Part shown: positions 10,015-20,375 of the stretch, one piece after another
Layout: each line of letters begins with the position of its first letter
Numbering within the stretch: position 1 is the stretch's first letter
Source of the DNA: Kosakonia radicincitans DSM 16656
GTDB lineage: Bacteria > Pseudomonadota > Gammaproteobacteria > Enterobacterales > Enterobacteriaceae
Reading direction: 5' to 3'
DNA length: 64,000 nt
Assembly (NCBI RefSeq): GCF_000280495.2
Contig: NZ_CP018016.1
Coordinates: 5,580,001 to 5,644,000, forward strand
Notes under the pieces: model-generated
Told to the model about the DNA's origin: nothing
Database searches by the model: none
The model's input: the letters and a program-made list of their open reading frames with translations, nothing else
Made by a program: the position numbers and the translations under genes

Positions 10015-11367
10015 TTACACCTGGGAAAGGGGGTTCACTGCGCGCGCACTGCGATTACGTATCAGGCCAGCGCTGTCGAACAACCAGTACAGCAGTTTCG
10101 CCACCAGCACGCAGAAACCGAAAACGACGAGGAAGAACACCACGCGGGAAGCGAAAGCATCCAGTCCCTCACGCGCCAGCACGATCATATTGAAGATAGC
10201 GCCAAAGCAGAAACTGTGCAGGATCGCCGCTTTATAGCGGTTTGTTTCCCGATTGCCAAGTTTATACACCCAGTCAAACCACTTAATGATAAGACCCACC
10301 ACCACCGCACCGAACGGAATAAACCAGACACCGCCCATCACCACCAGCGATCCAATCAGCGTCGGAGAGATAGCCAGCCCTGAGTGGTTATTCAGCACTT
10401 CCCAGGTAAAATAATTCGCCGAGTTCAACACAATACTCGGGCGGCCATGCCACAGCCAGGAAGGGATGAAAACGTAGAAATCGCGCACAATCGGCGCCAG
10501 TCCCTGAAAATCGATCTTGTCGTAGTTTTGCAGTAGCAAAGACAGATTTTCCCAGGGAGAAAAGGTATCGCGCGTCAGATACAAGAAGGTATAAAAGGCT
10601 TCATCACCGCTGACATTAAGCCCGTAGCGCTTCAGCGCCAGCCAGAACATCCCGACAATCCCCAGCACGCCCGCCGCTGCCAGCATCCACAGCGAAATCC
10701 AGCCGCGAATAATGCCGATAAACAAGAAGATAGCAAAAGCGATAATAATATTGGCGCGTGTGCCGCCGACGATCATGTACGTCAACAAACCAAATGCGAC
10801 GGTGCTGACGAGGAAAAACAGCCATGCCTGCGCGCTCTGCCGCAGGAAATAGACCACCAGCATGGCCGGAATAAAGAAATAAAAGAAGCGTTTCAATGCA
10901 ACACCGGAAACTTCGCTGGAGAAGATCTGGCTATAGGATTGCAGACGGAACAGCAAAAACCCGTTGTGCATGAAGAAGATGCCCACGCTGACCAGCGCGA
11001 TAACCATCAGCATGATCCACGTCAGATGCGCCTCGACCCGATTAATGGTAAACAGCGGGCGGCGCGATACCTGCTCGCTTTTCGCCCGCAATCGGGTTTT
11101 GTACGTCACATAATAAATCGCGTAGAAACAGGCCGCGGCCAGCAGCGACTGCATCATCACGCCCGGCGGCGCGACGCCGACATTGAAGCGGAACACCAGG
11201 AGGCTGGTGAGCGGGAACCCAAAGAAAAACGTCAACAAAAAGAGTAGTGAAAAGAAGACGTTAAAATTAAACCGTACCCGGCGGAACTCAAACCAGGTTA
11301 GCGTGGCGATAAACAGCGTTGCCACCAGCCAGAGGATCAACAGACCGCAAAACTCAAGTGGACTCAT
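10015..11367 (-). CDS. wzyE: ECA polymerase WzyE
   Basis: 450 residues, about 11 hydrophobic segments and a long periplasmic loop around 280-330 ([20 protein letters not shown]). It polymerises ECA trisaccharide repeats on the periplasmic side, with chain length set by WzzE. The start [19 protein letters not shown] and the conserved [20 protein letters not shown] stretch match E. coli WzyE. The ATG overlaps the wecF stop by 4 bases. Confidence 0.96.
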   Translation of the reverse strand: MSPLEFCGLLILWLVATLFIATLTWFEFRRVRFNFNVFFSLLFLLTFFFGFPLTSLLVFRFNVGVAPPGVMMQSLLAAACFYAIYYVTYKTRLRAKSEQVSRRPLFTINRVEAHLTWIMLMVIALVSVGIFFMHNGFLLFRLQSYSQIFSSEVSGVALKRFFYFFIPAMLVVYFLRQSAQAWLFFLVSTVAFGLLTYMIVGGTRANIIIAFAIFLFIGIIRGWISLWMLAAAGVLGIVGMFWLALKRYGLNVSGDEAFYTFLYLTRDTFSPWENLSLLLQNYDKIDFQGLAPIVRDFYVFIPSWLWHGRPSIVLNSANYFTWEVLNNHSGLAISPTLIGSLVVMGGVWFIPFGAVVVGLIIKWFDWVYKLGNRETNRYKAAILHSFCFGAIFNMIVLAREGLDAFASRVVFFLVVFGFCVLVAKLLYWLFDSAGLIRNRSARAVNPLSQV

Positions 11368-12443
11368 CCGGCGATCCCCGCAGCATTGCGCAGCGCCTTA
11401 TGCCAGAGCGCAATATAGTTTGGACTGAAGAAGGTGATGGCGTTTTTATCCACCGCGATCAATTGCCGCCGGGCTTCGCGAATCACCGTCTCATTCAACG
11501 CATCACCGGTAAACAGCACCGGAATATCTTCGGCCACCATATCGCGCCAGAACGGGTTTTCCCGGTTAAGCACGCACGGCACCCCGGCCTGAATCAGCAA
11601 ACAGAGCGTACCGATCCCCTGCTGGCGGGCAAAAATAAAATAGCCCAAATCACACTGCCCGAGTAGCGACAGATAGTCGTCAAAGGCCATTTTTTCACGC
11701 AGAATGCGCAGGTTTTCGGCGCTGAATAATGCCAGACCGGCACGATTTACCGCATCGATATAGCTGTCATTATTGGCCGGGTAGCCCATCGGCACAATGA
11801 TATTCACCGTATCGCCGAACTGGCGGTGGATAGCCTCCAGCGCGGCAATATGTTCATTACTCGGATCGCCGGAGTTACCCACCAGAATCGTCAGCTTACC
11901 TTCCCGCTGCAACTCATGTGCCATGGTATTCAGCGCTGGATCCATACGCGTCGGGAAATAGAGCAACTCCCCGCGCACCGTGGGATTACGTTTCCCGTAC
12001 CACGACAGATCGCCGCGGGTGGCAAAAACGCAGCCTACGCGGTGCTGCGCCAGCCTGCGCAGCGGATAAAAAAGACGGAATTTGAGGCTGTGCGAGACTT
12101 CGTACAGATCGGCGCCCCAGACATGCCAGTAAAATTGCTCGCGTTTGATAGCGCCGCGCAATAGCGCCAGCCACAGGCTTAAATTGAACTGGCCGTGGAA
12201 GAAAAAACGCTGTTGCCTATCCGCTTTTGCACGCGCAACGACGGCTTTCGCCAGCGCCTTTTTGTCCGCATAAAAGTGCAGCGTCAGCGCCGGGTATTCC
12301 GCACCTATTTCCGTGTCGCTGCTGGCAATCATAAACTCGCGGGCATGCGCGCCCGACGCAGCAAGATGATCGTTAAAGAAGCGTAATACGGTCTGGTTAT
12401 GGTGTGGGATATCCGATCCCAGTACGTGAATCAGTGCAGTCAT
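11364..12443 (-). CDS. wecF: TDP-Fuc4NAc:lipid II Fuc4NAc transferase
   Basis: 359 residues from the ATG at 12443 ([17 protein letters not shown]). A longer frame begins at 12476 but that extension lies inside wzxE, and 12443 overlaps the wzxE stop as ATGA and gives the E. coli length. It adds the third sugar, 4-acetamido-4,6-dideoxy-D-galactose, completing ECA lipid III (GT56 family). Conserved stretches include [29 protein letters not shown] and [15 protein letters not shown]. Confidence 0.96.
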   Translation of the reverse strand: MTALIHVLGSDIPHHNQTVLRFFNDHLAASGAHAREFMIASSDTEIGAEYPALTLHFYADKKALAKAVVARAKADRQQRFFFHGQFNLSLWLALLRGAIKREQFYWHVWGADLYEVSHSLKFRLFYPLRRLAQHRVGCVFATRGDLSWYGKRNPTVRGELLYFPTRMDPALNTMAHELQREGKLTILVGNSGDPSNEHIAALEAIHRQFGDTVNIIVPMGYPANNDSYIDAVNRAGLALFSAENLRILREKMAFDDYLSLLGQCDLGYFIFARQQGIGTLCLLIQAGVPCVLNRENPFWRDMVAEDIPVLFTGDALNETVIREARRQLIAVDKNAITFFSPNYIALWHKALRNAAGIAG

Positions 12444-13690
12444 GCTTTCTTTCGCCAAATCAAAAACGCGCCACAACAGAGGGCGAAATAAATAATGTAA
12501 GTTGCCATATAGGCCTGTGCCGCACCGGCAGCACCGTGCGCGGGAATAAGCCAGCGCGAGAACAGCGTGAGCAGAGTGAACTGGCTAATTTCCGCCAGAA
12601 TGTAGAAGCGTAGCGACGCTTTGGCAATCACCAGATAACCAAAGACGTAAGCGCCCACTTTCAGTACATCCCCGACCAGTTGCCAGGCAAAGAGATCGCG
12701 CATGGCGGTAAACTTGTCGGAAAACAGCAGCCAGATCGCCACATCACGCAACAGCCACACCGTCAGGCTCACCGCCGCCACCGCTGGCAACGCGAAGCGC
12801 AGCGATTTCACGATTTCGCGCGAAATCTCCTGTTTTGTCGCCAGCCTCGATAAAGTAGGTAGCAAATAGACACTAAACGAAGCGGTAATAAACTGAAGAT
12901 AAGCATCGGAAATACTGCTCACCCCTTGCCAGATCCCCACATCTTCCCAGCTATAATGCGCCGCCAGCAGGTTTCGCATCATCACATAGGCCAGCGGCAA
13001 CGTTACCGATGTAATCAGCGCCATCAGGGTAAATTTGCTGAGCTGACCGGCTAAACCGTTGTCCCAGCGCGGCGCGAAGTACGCCAGCGGCACCGAACCG
13101 CGTCGAATCAGCAGCAACACAGCCGGGATTAGCACCAGCGCCGGAACCAGCGCCATTCCCAGCAGCGCGCCCTGGTAACCGCCAAGCCGGAAACAGAGAT
13201 ACCAGGCCAGCACGCCAACCACGCTGCCGATAATCAGCGACAGCGCATTGCTGGCGGCATCGCGAAAGCCTTTCATCACCGCCAGCAGCAAGTTCGCCCA
13301 TGCAATACCGAACTGCACCAGCGCCACCAGCCGCACCAGCCCCTGAAAATCAGGATGGCCAAATAAGCCCTGGCTGACAGGCGCAGCGGCAAGCAAAAAA
13401 ACGAGCGCCAGCAGCGTTGAGAAGCCCAGCACCATAGCTGACGATGTGCCAACAACCGCACGCAACCGCGCCGGATCATCGTGATACTGGGCGACGAATT
13501 TAGTCACGCCATTGAAGATCCCGGCGCCAGCCAGCACACCCAACACGGTAATCAACTGGCGGAAGTTACCAGCCTGCCCGACACCTGACGGCCCGAAAGC
13601 CACCGCCAAAAGTTTGACCACCAGCAAGCCCGCGCCAATTTTGACCAGCGTGCTTGTCGCAGTCCATACCGATGCTTTTGCCAGCGACAT
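12440..13690 (-). CDS. wzxE: ECA lipid III flippase WzxE
   Basis: 416 residues with about 12 hydrophobic helices, MOP/PST polysaccharide exporter superfamily. It moves undecaprenyl-PP-linked ECA trisaccharide across the inner membrane. The start [21 protein letters not shown] has the usual first helix, and loops carry conserved charged residues ([13 protein letters not shown]). Its start follows the wecE stop after one base, and its stop overlaps the wecF start. Confidence 0.96.
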   Translation of the reverse strand: MSLAKASVWTATSTLVKIGAGLLVVKLLAVAFGPSGVGQAGNFRQLITVLGVLAGAGIFNGVTKFVAQYHDDPARLRAVVGTSSAMVLGFSTLLALVFLLAAAPVSQGLFGHPDFQGLVRLVALVQFGIAWANLLLAVMKGFRDAASNALSLIIGSVVGVLAWYLCFRLGGYQGALLGMALVPALVLIPAVLLLIRRGSVPLAYFAPRWDNGLAGQLSKFTLMALITSVTLPLAYVMMRNLLAAHYSWEDVGIWQGVSSISDAYLQFITASFSVYLLPTLSRLATKQEISREIVKSLRFALPAVAAVSLTVWLLRDVAIWLLFSDKFTAMRDLFAWQLVGDVLKVGAYVFGYLVIAKASLRFYILAEISQFTLLTLFSRWLIPAHGAAGAAQAYMATYIIYFALCCGAFLIWRKKA

Positions 13691-13691
13691 G

Positions 13692-14822
13692 TCAGCGGAA
13701 ATAGCTCAGAAGGGTGCTGATAACCGTGCGCTGGTTAACCGGCGCCAGATTGTAAAACAGCGGCAGGCGAAGCAAACGCTCACTTTCCACCGTGGTGTAG
13801 CGATCTTCGCCGTGGAATTCGCCAAATTTTTCCCCGGCAGGCGACGCATGCAGCGGAATGTAATGGAACACCGCCAGGATCTCCGCCTCTTTCAGAAAAG
13901 CGATCAGCGCACGGCGATCGGCTTCATCACGCAGCTTGATGTAGAACATGTGCGCATTGTGGCCGCAATCTGCCGGAATGGTCGGCAACGTAATGCGCCC
14001 GGCGCGCGCCAGCGGTAGCAGCGCGTCATAGTAGGTTTGCCACAGCGCCAGGCGCTGCTGATTAATGCGATCTGCCGCTTCCAGCTGCGCCCAGAGATAA
14101 GCTGCCTGCAAATCCGCCATCAGGTAACTGGAGCCGATATCCCGCCAGGTGTACTTATCCACCTGTCCACGGAAAAACTGGCTGCGATTGGTGCCTTTCT
14201 CGCGGATAATTTCCGCCCGCTCCACCAGCGCGCGATCGTTAATCAACGTCGCGCCGCCTTCGCCGCCAGCGGTGTAGTTTTTTGTTTCATGGAAGCTGAA
14301 GCAGCCAATATGGCCGATAGTGCCAAGCGCACGTCCCTTGTAGGTGGACATCACACCCTGAGCTGCATCTTCGACCACAAACAGGTTATGCCGTTTGGCG
14401 ATATCCATGATGGTATCCATCTCGCAGGCTACGCCCGCGTAATGCACCGGTACAATCGCCCGGGTTTTATCGGTAATGGCCGCTTCAATGCAGGTTTCAT
14501 CGATATTCATCGTATCCGGGCGAATATCAACAAAGACGATTTTTGCCCCGCGCAGTACAAAAGCATTGGCAGTGGAAACAAAGGTATAGCTCGGCATGAT
14601 CACTTCATCACCGGGCTGAATGTCCAGTAGCAGCGCGGCCATTTCCAGCGACGCGGTACAGGAGGGCGTCAGCAGTACTTTCGCGCTATGAAAATGCTGC
14701 TCCATCCACTGCTGGCAGCGACGGGTAAAACCGCCATCGCCGCACAATTTACCGCTACCCATCGCCGACTGCATGTAGTCGATTTCCGTGCCTACTACCG
14801 GTGGTGCATTGAAGGGGATCAT
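13692..14822 (-). CDS. wecE: dTDP-4-amino-4,6-dideoxygalactose transaminase
   Basis: 376 residues from the ATG at 14822 (MIPFNAPPVVGTEIDYMQ). The frame could extend to 14927, but that part overlaps wecD and the shorter form has the E. coli length. Aminotransferase of the DegT/DnrJ/EryC1 family: the PLP lysine lies in SFHETKNYTAGGEGG and the cofactor aspartate in VVEDAAQG. It aminates dTDP-4-keto-6-deoxyglucose with glutamate. That substrate is normally made by RffH/RffG, whose genes are missing from this operon. Confidence 0.96.
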   Translation of the reverse strand: MIPFNAPPVVGTEIDYMQSAMGSGKLCGDGGFTRRCQQWMEQHFHSAKVLLTPSCTASLEMAALLLDIQPGDEVIMPSYTFVSTANAFVLRGAKIVFVDIRPDTMNIDETCIEAAITDKTRAIVPVHYAGVACEMDTIMDIAKRHNLFVVEDAAQGVMSTYKGRALGTIGHIGCFSFHETKNYTAGGEGGATLINDRALVERAEIIREKGTNRSQFFRGQVDKYTWRDIGSSYLMADLQAAYLWAQLEAADRINQQRLALWQTYYDALLPLARAGRITLPTIPADCGHNAHMFYIKLRDEADRRALIAFLKEAEILAVFHYIPLHASPAGEKFGEFHGEDRYTTVESERLLRLPLFYNLAPVNQRTVISTLLSYFR

Positions 14823-14826
14823 AGAG

Positions 14827-15504
14827 TCACCTGTATAACCACAAAGCGGTGCTTTCAACGTTCGCGCCGCTCTGAATATATCGTTTAAGTGCCGCGGTAT
14901 TCCCAAGCTGGGTCGCGACACGCACAAGAGTCAGTTGCCGCTGTCGCGCCCAGTGACACGCAGCCTGCATTAATTTTTCTCCGACGCCGCGCCCGGCCAG
15001 CAGGCCGATACGCGCCTCCTGCCCGTTAAGCTGACGCAGAGAAACAAAGCCCGCAATTTCGCCATTTTCACCGCGAAACAGCAGACATTGATGGTCAAAT
15101 ACGCCTTTTACTGCGTTTTCTATCCACTGCGCATAAAAGCGCCCGCTTGCATCAGGCGCATACCAGGGCGCACGAAAACGGCTCTGCACGAAGATCCCGG
15201 CTGCCAGACGGCGTAATTCAGGAATATCGTCGGAGGTGGCCACGTCGGCAGCGGGATCAACGCCCTGCGGCGATACCGTCAGCGAAAAGTCGATCTCGCC
15301 CTCTACCAGTTGAAAGCCAAGCGCTTGCAGGGCGTCCAGTTGTGCGGTTTGCGACGCCGCCAGCTTTACCTGCACGCGTTCCCAGGCGCTAAAATCCGTC
15401 ACGCTCAGCGCAGGAGCCGCAGGTTGCAGGCGGACAATCGCACTGCGCACACCAAAAAAGGCGCTTTCCCAGGCCAGCTCTTCTAACGTTCCGTGAATTG
15501 CCAT
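14827..15504 (-). CDS. wecD: dTDP-4-amino-4,6-dideoxy-D-galactose acyltransferase
   Basis: 225 residues, GNAT N-acetyltransferase fold. The acetyl-CoA-binding motif is [13 protein letters not shown] (about 172-184), and the C-terminal [19 protein letters not shown] is typical of the family. It acetylates the WecE product to dTDP-Fuc4NAc. The N-terminal half is less conserved than the C-terminal half. Its ribosome site AAGGAGACGAA lies in the 17-base gap after wecC, where E. coli has rffG and rffH instead. wecE follows after 4 bases. Confidence 0.95.
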   Translation of the reverse strand: MAIHGTLEELAWESAFFGVRSAIVRLQPAAPALSVTDFSAWERVQVKLAASQTAQLDALQALGFQLVEGEIDFSLTVSPQGVDPAADVATSDDIPELRRLAAGIFVQSRFRAPWYAPDASGRFYAQWIENAVKGVFDHQCLLFRGENGEIAGFVSLRQLNGQEARIGLLAGRGVGEKLMQAACHWARQRQLTLVRVATQLGNTAALKRYIQSGANVESTALWLYR

Positions 15505-15521
15505 TTCGTCTCCTTTACGCC

Positions 15522-16784
15522 TTAGCGCCAGACGCCTTTGGTATCCACGATGTAGCGTTGCGTGATGCGGCTACTCTCTACCGCTTTAAATTCGTTGTGA
15601 TCGACCAGCAGCACCAGCACATCGGCCTGCGCCAGCGCATCCGCGGTATTCACCAGCGACGCAAGGCTGCTCAGCACTGCCGGAAGTTGATGGATATTCG
15701 GCTCGACAACCAGCGTTTCCCCGCTGTGCCACTGCGCAATATCACCGGCAATTTCCATCGCCGGACTTTCGCGCAGATCGTCAATATTCGGTTTAAACGC
15801 CAGCCCGAAGCAGGCGATTTTTATCTCGCTGGCGAGTTTACCGCTGGCTGTCAGGCAATCGGCAACGGTGGCTTTAACCTGGTTCAGTACCCAGTGAGGT
15901 TTATAATCGTTCACCTCGCGCGCCGTACGGATAAGCCGCGCCTGCTGCGGGTTCTGCGCCACGATAAACCAGGGATCGACAGCAATGCAGTGCCCGCCAA
16001 CGCCCGGCCCCGGTTGCAAAATGTTTACGCGTGGATGACGATTCGCCAGACGAATCAGCTCCCAGACATTGATCCCCTGTTCGGCGCAGATCAACGACAG
16101 TTCGTTAGCGAAGGCGATGTTCACATCGCGGAAACTGTTTTCGGTGAGTTTGCACATCTCAGCGGTGCGGGAGTTGGTCACCACACACTCGCCCTCAAGG
16201 AAAATCTTGTACAGCTCGCTGGCGCGCGCCGAGCAGACCGGCGTCATACCACCGATCACGCGGTCGTTCTTGATCAGCTCTACCATCACCTGCCCCGGCA
16301 GCACACGCTCCGGGCAGTAAGCGATGTTCACATCGGCTGTCTCTCCCGCCTGTTGCGGGAAAGTGAGATCCGGTCGCGCTGCGGCGAGCCAGTCAGCCAT
16401 CTGCTCTGTTGCGCCGACGGGCGAAGTGGATTCGAGGATCACCAGCGCGCCTTTCGTCAGCACCGGCGCAATGGATTTGGCCGCCGCTTCGACATACGTC
16501 ATATCGGGTTCGTGCTCGCCTTTAAACGGCGTCGGCACGGCAATCAGGTAAGCATCAGCCGCCACTGGCGTCGTGCTGGCCCGCAGATAACCGCCATCCA
16601 CCGCCGCTTTAACCACGCTACTCAACTCTGGCTCGACAATATGGATTTCACCACGGTTAATGGTGTCCACAGCGTGCGAGTTGATGTCGATTCCCACGAC
16701 CTGTTTGTGCCGGGAGGCAAAAGCGGCAGCGGTAGGCAGGCCAATGTAACCGAGGCCGATCACGGAAATGGTTGTAAAGCTCAT
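15522..16784 (-). CDS. wecC: UDP-N-acetyl-D-mannosamine dehydrogenase
   Basis: 420 residues. Oxidises UDP-ManNAc to UDP-ManNAcA with NAD+, supplying WecG. The N-terminal Rossmann motif is [13 protein letters not shown] (about 10-22), the central dimerisation region carries [15 protein letters not shown], and the catalytic cysteine is in [18 protein letters not shown]. Its start overlaps the wecB stop by 4 bases. The next gene is wecD after only 17 bases, with no trace of rffG or rffH. Confidence 0.97.
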   Translation of the reverse strand: MSFTTISVIGLGYIGLPTAAAFASRHKQVVGIDINSHAVDTINRGEIHIVEPELSSVVKAAVDGGYLRASTTPVAADAYLIAVPTPFKGEHEPDMTYVEAAAKSIAPVLTKGALVILESTSPVGATEQMADWLAAARPDLTFPQQAGETADVNIAYCPERVLPGQVMVELIKNDRVIGGMTPVCSARASELYKIFLEGECVVTNSRTAEMCKLTENSFRDVNIAFANELSLICAEQGINVWELIRLANRHPRVNILQPGPGVGGHCIAVDPWFIVAQNPQQARLIRTAREVNDYKPHWVLNQVKATVADCLTASGKLASEIKIACFGLAFKPNIDDLRESPAMEIAGDIAQWHSGETLVVEPNIHQLPAVLSSLASLVNTADALAQADVLVLLVDHNEFKAVESSRITQRYIVDTKGVWR

Positions 16785-17911
16785 AGTGTTATCCGATTGT
16801 TTTTAAGTGCGTGCAAAATGCGCCCACAGGCCTGTCCATCGCCATAGGGGTTGTGCGCATGGCTCATCGCTTGCCAGGCATCGTTATCGCGGAGCAGGCG
16901 CGTGACCTCTTCCACAATGCGCTGGCGATTCGTGCCGACCAGCTTTACCGTTCCCGCTTCGATGGCTTCCGGACGCTCGGTCGTATCCCGCATCACCAGC
17001 ACCGGTTTACCTAATGAAGGCGCTTCTTCCTGAATACCGCCGGAATCGGTGAGGATTAGCCAGGCGCGATTCATCAACCACAAAAACGGCAGGTAATCCT
17101 GCGGCTCAATCAGGCTCACGTTTTCAACATGGCCCAGAATTCGGTTTACCGGCTCGCTGACGTTGGGGTTCAGGTGTACCGGGTAGACAATCTGCACATC
17201 ATCATGTTGCGCGGCGATATCCGCCAGCGCATGGCAAATCTGTTCAAACCCACGACCAAAACTCTCGCGGCGATGCCCGGTGACAAGAATCAGCTTTTTG
17301 TTGTCATCAAGGAACGGATAGCGCACCGCCAGCTCTTCATAGCGGCCGGAAGTATTCATTACGCTGTCGCGCACCCAGAACAGGGCGTCAATCACGGTAT
17401 TGCCCGTCACAAAAATATGGTTGTCGGCAACGTTCTCGCGCAGCAAATTACGGCGAGAATTTTCTGTCGGCGCAAAATGATACATTGCCAGGTGGCCCGT
17501 CAGGGTACGGTTGGCTTCTTCGGGCCAGGGCGAAGAGAGATCGCCAGTGCGCAGCCCGGCTTCCACATGACCAACAGGAATACGTTGGTAAAAAGCAGCA
17601 AGGCTCGCTGCAATGGTGGTTGTCGTATCGCCGTGCACCAGCACAACATCCGGGCGGAACGATTCAAGAATTGGTTTCAGCCCCTCAAGAATACCGCAGG
17701 TGATTTCCGTCAGCCCCTGTCCGGGGCGCATGATATTCAGGTCATAATCCGGAACAATCGAGAAAAGGCTCAACACCTGATCCAACATTTCCCTATGCTG
17801 CGCAGTGACGCAAACTTTCGCCTCAAAGTCAGGATCTTTTGCCAACGCATGTACCAGCGGAGCCATTTTGATAGCTTCTGGTCGTGTGCCGAATACGGTG
17901 AGTACTTTCAC
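16781..17911 (-). CDS. wecB: UDP-N-acetylglucosamine 2-epimerase (non-hydrolysing)
   Basis: 376 residues, E. coli length. Interconverts UDP-GlcNAc and UDP-ManNAc. Recognisable are [17 protein letters not shown] at the N-terminus, [33 protein letters not shown] and the [17 protein letters not shown] nucleotide-binding stretch. Second step of the ManNAcA branch of the ECA pathway, coupled to wecC. Confidence 0.97.
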   Translation of the reverse strand: MKVLTVFGTRPEAIKMAPLVHALAKDPDFEAKVCVTAQHREMLDQVLSLFSIVPDYDLNIMRPGQGLTEITCGILEGLKPILESFRPDVVLVHGDTTTTIAASLAAFYQRIPVGHVEAGLRTGDLSSPWPEEANRTLTGHLAMYHFAPTENSRRNLLRENVADNHIFVTGNTVIDALFWVRDSVMNTSGRYEELAVRYPFLDDNKKLILVTGHRRESFGRGFEQICHALADIAAQHDDVQIVYPVHLNPNVSEPVNRILGHVENVSLIEPQDYLPFLWLMNRAWLILTDSGGIQEEAPSLGKPVLVMRDTTERPEAIEAGTVKLVGTNRQRIVEEVTRLLRDNDAWQAMSHAHNPYGDGQACGRILHALKNNRITL

Positions 17912-17933
17912 AACGATTCTCTTTGTTTTAGAG

Positions 17934-17956
17934 GATGAAGGCCCCGTGCCTTCATC
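17934..17956 (-). other. hairpin between wzzE and wecB
   Basis: Perfect 9-bp arms GATGAAGGC/GCCTTCATC with a 5-base loop, between the wzzE stop and the wecB start. There is no strong T-run, so it looks like a pause, processing or partial attenuation structure rather than a full terminator. Confidence 0.4.
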
Positions 17957-17967
17957 TCAGGCGTCGC

Positions 17968-19014
17968 TTAATGTATACGGCGACGTGTTAATGCCACCCC
18001 GGCGCCGACTAACACCCCAACGATACCCCAGATGATCATCAGGAAAACACGGCGCGGGCTGTCGCGTTTCACCGGTTCCTCCGGTGTACGCAAGTAACGA
18101 TAAGTCTGGAAACGCGGATCCAGCGTAGGCCCGACGTTAAGTGTATTCAGCATCGCCCGGTTTTGATCATAGTCCAGATCGAACTGAGGCCCCACAGCCT
18201 GTAAGTTCTCAAGGCGCGCCTGCAACATCGGGCGGCCTAACATAAACAGTTCCGAATCGGGTAACTCGTCGGGTGGAACCTCGGTTTCATTACGCGAAAT
18301 ATTATGCTGCTCGGCCACCTTCAGCGCCTGCTCAACATTATGCAGGCGACGGTTGTAGATCGCTTTCGCCACCTCTTCCTGGCGTTTAACCTGGGCTTTC
18401 ATCTGGATGGTACGCGCGGCCCATGCCCCTTTCAGCTCATCGTTTAAATGGCTGGCGGCACGCTGACTGGCAAAAGCCACATACTGGCGCAACAAATTGT
18501 TCGCATCCGGCGCGGTTTCAGCAATCAGCTTAACGCTATCATTCAGATTGCGGGCCGCATCGCCCGGCGTGTACTGGATATTGTTGATTAACTCATCCAG
18601 CGTTGCAGCATCAGCTTTACTGTTCCCGACCAGACGCTGCTTGTAGTAGTCCGTCTGCAACCAAAAATCACGGCGCGTGTCCCATGAAGCCAGTTGCACA
18701 ACAAACTCTTTATAGGATTCATCCATTACCGAAGGTTGTTCGACAGGCGCCAGATTCGCCTTCACATCCAGATTACGTAAAAACTGTTGCTGGGAGTAAA
18801 ATCCGCCAAGCATGTTAACCGTAGGGCTATCCGTAATGGCCGTCGCACTCCATTCCTGCCGCGCAAAGAAAGTCCAGGCCAGCGCAATCAATGCAAACAG
18901 CAGCGCCATCCCCCCAATCCACAGTTTTCCTGCCCACAAAGTACGAAACAGTCCTCGAATATCCAGCTCATTTTCCGTACCCGCTGAAGGTGTTCCCGAC
19001 AATGGTTGAGTCAT
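17968..19014 (-). CDS. wzzE: ECA chain-length regulator WzzE
   Basis: 348 residues, polysaccharide co-polymerase family. It has an N-terminal transmembrane helix (about 32-52), a large periplasmic helical domain with coiled-coil character, and a C-terminal helix (about 323-343) preceded by a Pro-rich stretch (RTPEEPVKRDSPRR). It sets the modal number of ECA repeats made by WzyE. It follows wecA after 13 bases. Confidence 0.96.
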   Translation of the reverse strand: MTQPLSGTPSAGTENELDIRGLFRTLWAGKLWIGGMALLFALIALAWTFFARQEWSATAITDSPTVNMLGGFYSQQQFLRNLDVKANLAPVEQPSVMDESYKEFVVQLASWDTRRDFWLQTDYYKQRLVGNSKADAATLDELINNIQYTPGDAARNLNDSVKLIAETAPDANNLLRQYVAFASQRAASHLNDELKGAWAARTIQMKAQVKRQEEVAKAIYNRRLHNVEQALKVAEQHNISRNETEVPPDELPDSELFMLGRPMLQARLENLQAVGPQFDLDYDQNRAMLNTLNVGPTLDPRFQTYRYLRTPEEPVKRDSPRRVFLMIIWGIVGVLVGAGVALTRRRIH

Positions 19015-19027
19015 CGCTTTCCCGGAT

Positions 19028-20131
19028 TTACTTGGTTAGTGTTGATTTAGACGCGCTGTGACGGCGCATTCTGCGTTTAACTCGTTTCATTAAGCGCGCG
19101 ACTTTCCAGGCGCGTTTGATGCAGTAACCGTATAAGAAGAATGCCAGCAAAAACAATGCCAACATTACCCATTCAGGAATAAAATGAAGGTACTCCGTCA
19201 CGACGCCAATGCTGGCGAGTATTGCCGCAGCGAGCGTGATGAGCACAAATGCCTGACGGGAACTGAAACCCGCCCGCATGATGAGGTGGTGAATATGCTG
19301 ACGATCGGGTGAGAACGGACTCATACCTTTACGCAGACGTCGGTAGGTAATCGCCACCATATCCATTAAGGGGATAGCAATAATCCATAACGCCGTCACC
19401 GGGCTTATCGGGTGGGTCTTACCCTGAGTCGTTTCCAGTAAAATCCAGATGATAGTGAAACCAATCAGCGTGCTGCCGGCATCGCCCATAAACACTTTAT
19501 AACGCCGCCCCAGCAGCCCAAGGTTGAGCAGAATATAGGGCAGAATTGCCGCGATCATGGCAAAGCACCACAGCGCCAGGCTGGTCTGGCCATCAAACCA
19601 TAAAATAATACCAATCGCCGCAAACGAAACGCAGGAAAGGCCGCCGAGCAGGCCATCAATGCCGTCTACCATATTAAATGCGTTAATTGCCGCCCAGACA
19701 GCAAACAGCGTAAGCAGATAGCCAAACGGCCCCAGCACCATCTCCCACGATCCAAAGATGTAGCCGAGGCTGCTAAGGTAGAGATTACCGGCCCACATCA
19801 TTACAACAGCAATCACCGTCTGAATAGCTGCGCGAGTTTTGACGCTGATATCGAAACGATCGTCCAGCGCCCCGACAAACGCCAGCACGCCTGCGCAGGC
19901 AAGATAAAGACCAACGTGGGGAATGTAGTAGTCTGTGATGCTGAAAGTGAAGCAAATCCCGGCGTAAACTGAAATACCACCAACCAATGGGATTAGTCCC
20001 TGGTGTCGTTTTCGGGAGTTAGGTTTGTCTACCAGGCCAACGTGCTTCGCCATTTTTCGGGCGAAGAACAGGAAAACCGTTGTAAACAAGAAAATACCGA
20101 ATAATTCAGTAATCGCAGTGGATAAACTCAC
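19028..20131 (-). CDS. wecA: undecaprenyl-phosphate GlcNAc-1-phosphate transferase WecA
   Basis: Starts ECA (and often O-antigen) synthesis by moving GlcNAc-1-P onto undecaprenyl phosphate. I chose the GTG at 20131: it gives 367 residues, exactly the E. coli length, and the N-terminus aligns, whereas the upstream extension to 20209 looks non-coding. About 11 membrane helices. Conserved motifs are GALDDRFDIS (metal-binding Asp pair), NAFNMVDGIDGL, and HIHHLIMR. The C-terminus is strongly basic (KRVKRRMRRH). First gene of the ECA operon; its promoter must lie in 20132-20332. Confidence 0.95.
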   Translation of the reverse strand: MSLSTAITELFGIFLFTTVFLFFARKMAKHVGLVDKPNSRKRHQGLIPLVGGISVYAGICFTFSITDYYIPHVGLYLACAGVLAFVGALDDRFDISVKTRAAIQTVIAVVMMWAGNLYLSSLGYIFGSWEMVLGPFGYLLTLFAVWAAINAFNMVDGIDGLLGGLSCVSFAAIGIILWFDGQTSLALWCFAMIAAILPYILLNLGLLGRRYKVFMGDAGSTLIGFTIIWILLETTQGKTHPISPVTALWIIAIPLMDMVAITYRRLRKGMSPFSPDRQHIHHLIMRAGFSSRQAFVLITLAAAILASIGVVTEYLHFIPEWVMLALFLLAFFLYGYCIKRAWKVARLMKRVKRRMRRHSASKSTLTK

Positions 20132-20332
20132 AATGCATGCTCTCAGCAAATGTTGATCCTGGCAGTATAACGACGTTGCTACACTCCATAAAAGGAGAAT
20201 GCAGGTCAATCACAGGCGTTATTGTTTGCTTTTCAGCCAAATGGAAGGTTTTGACCTTCGAAACGCCATCCAGCCGTCGCCAGTGTTGGACAATACCTGT
20301 CCTGGTGCATATAGCGTATAGCCCAGAAATGA

Positions 20333-20359
20333 AAAACGCCACGTAAAAACGTGGCGTTT
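20333..20359 (-). terminator. intrinsic terminator after rho
   Basis: Stem AACGCCACG/CGTGGCGTT followed on the minus strand by TTTTTC, just after the rho stop. It separates rho from wecA. Confidence 0.85.
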
Positions 20360-20375
20360 CTGAGGTTTATTTGTA

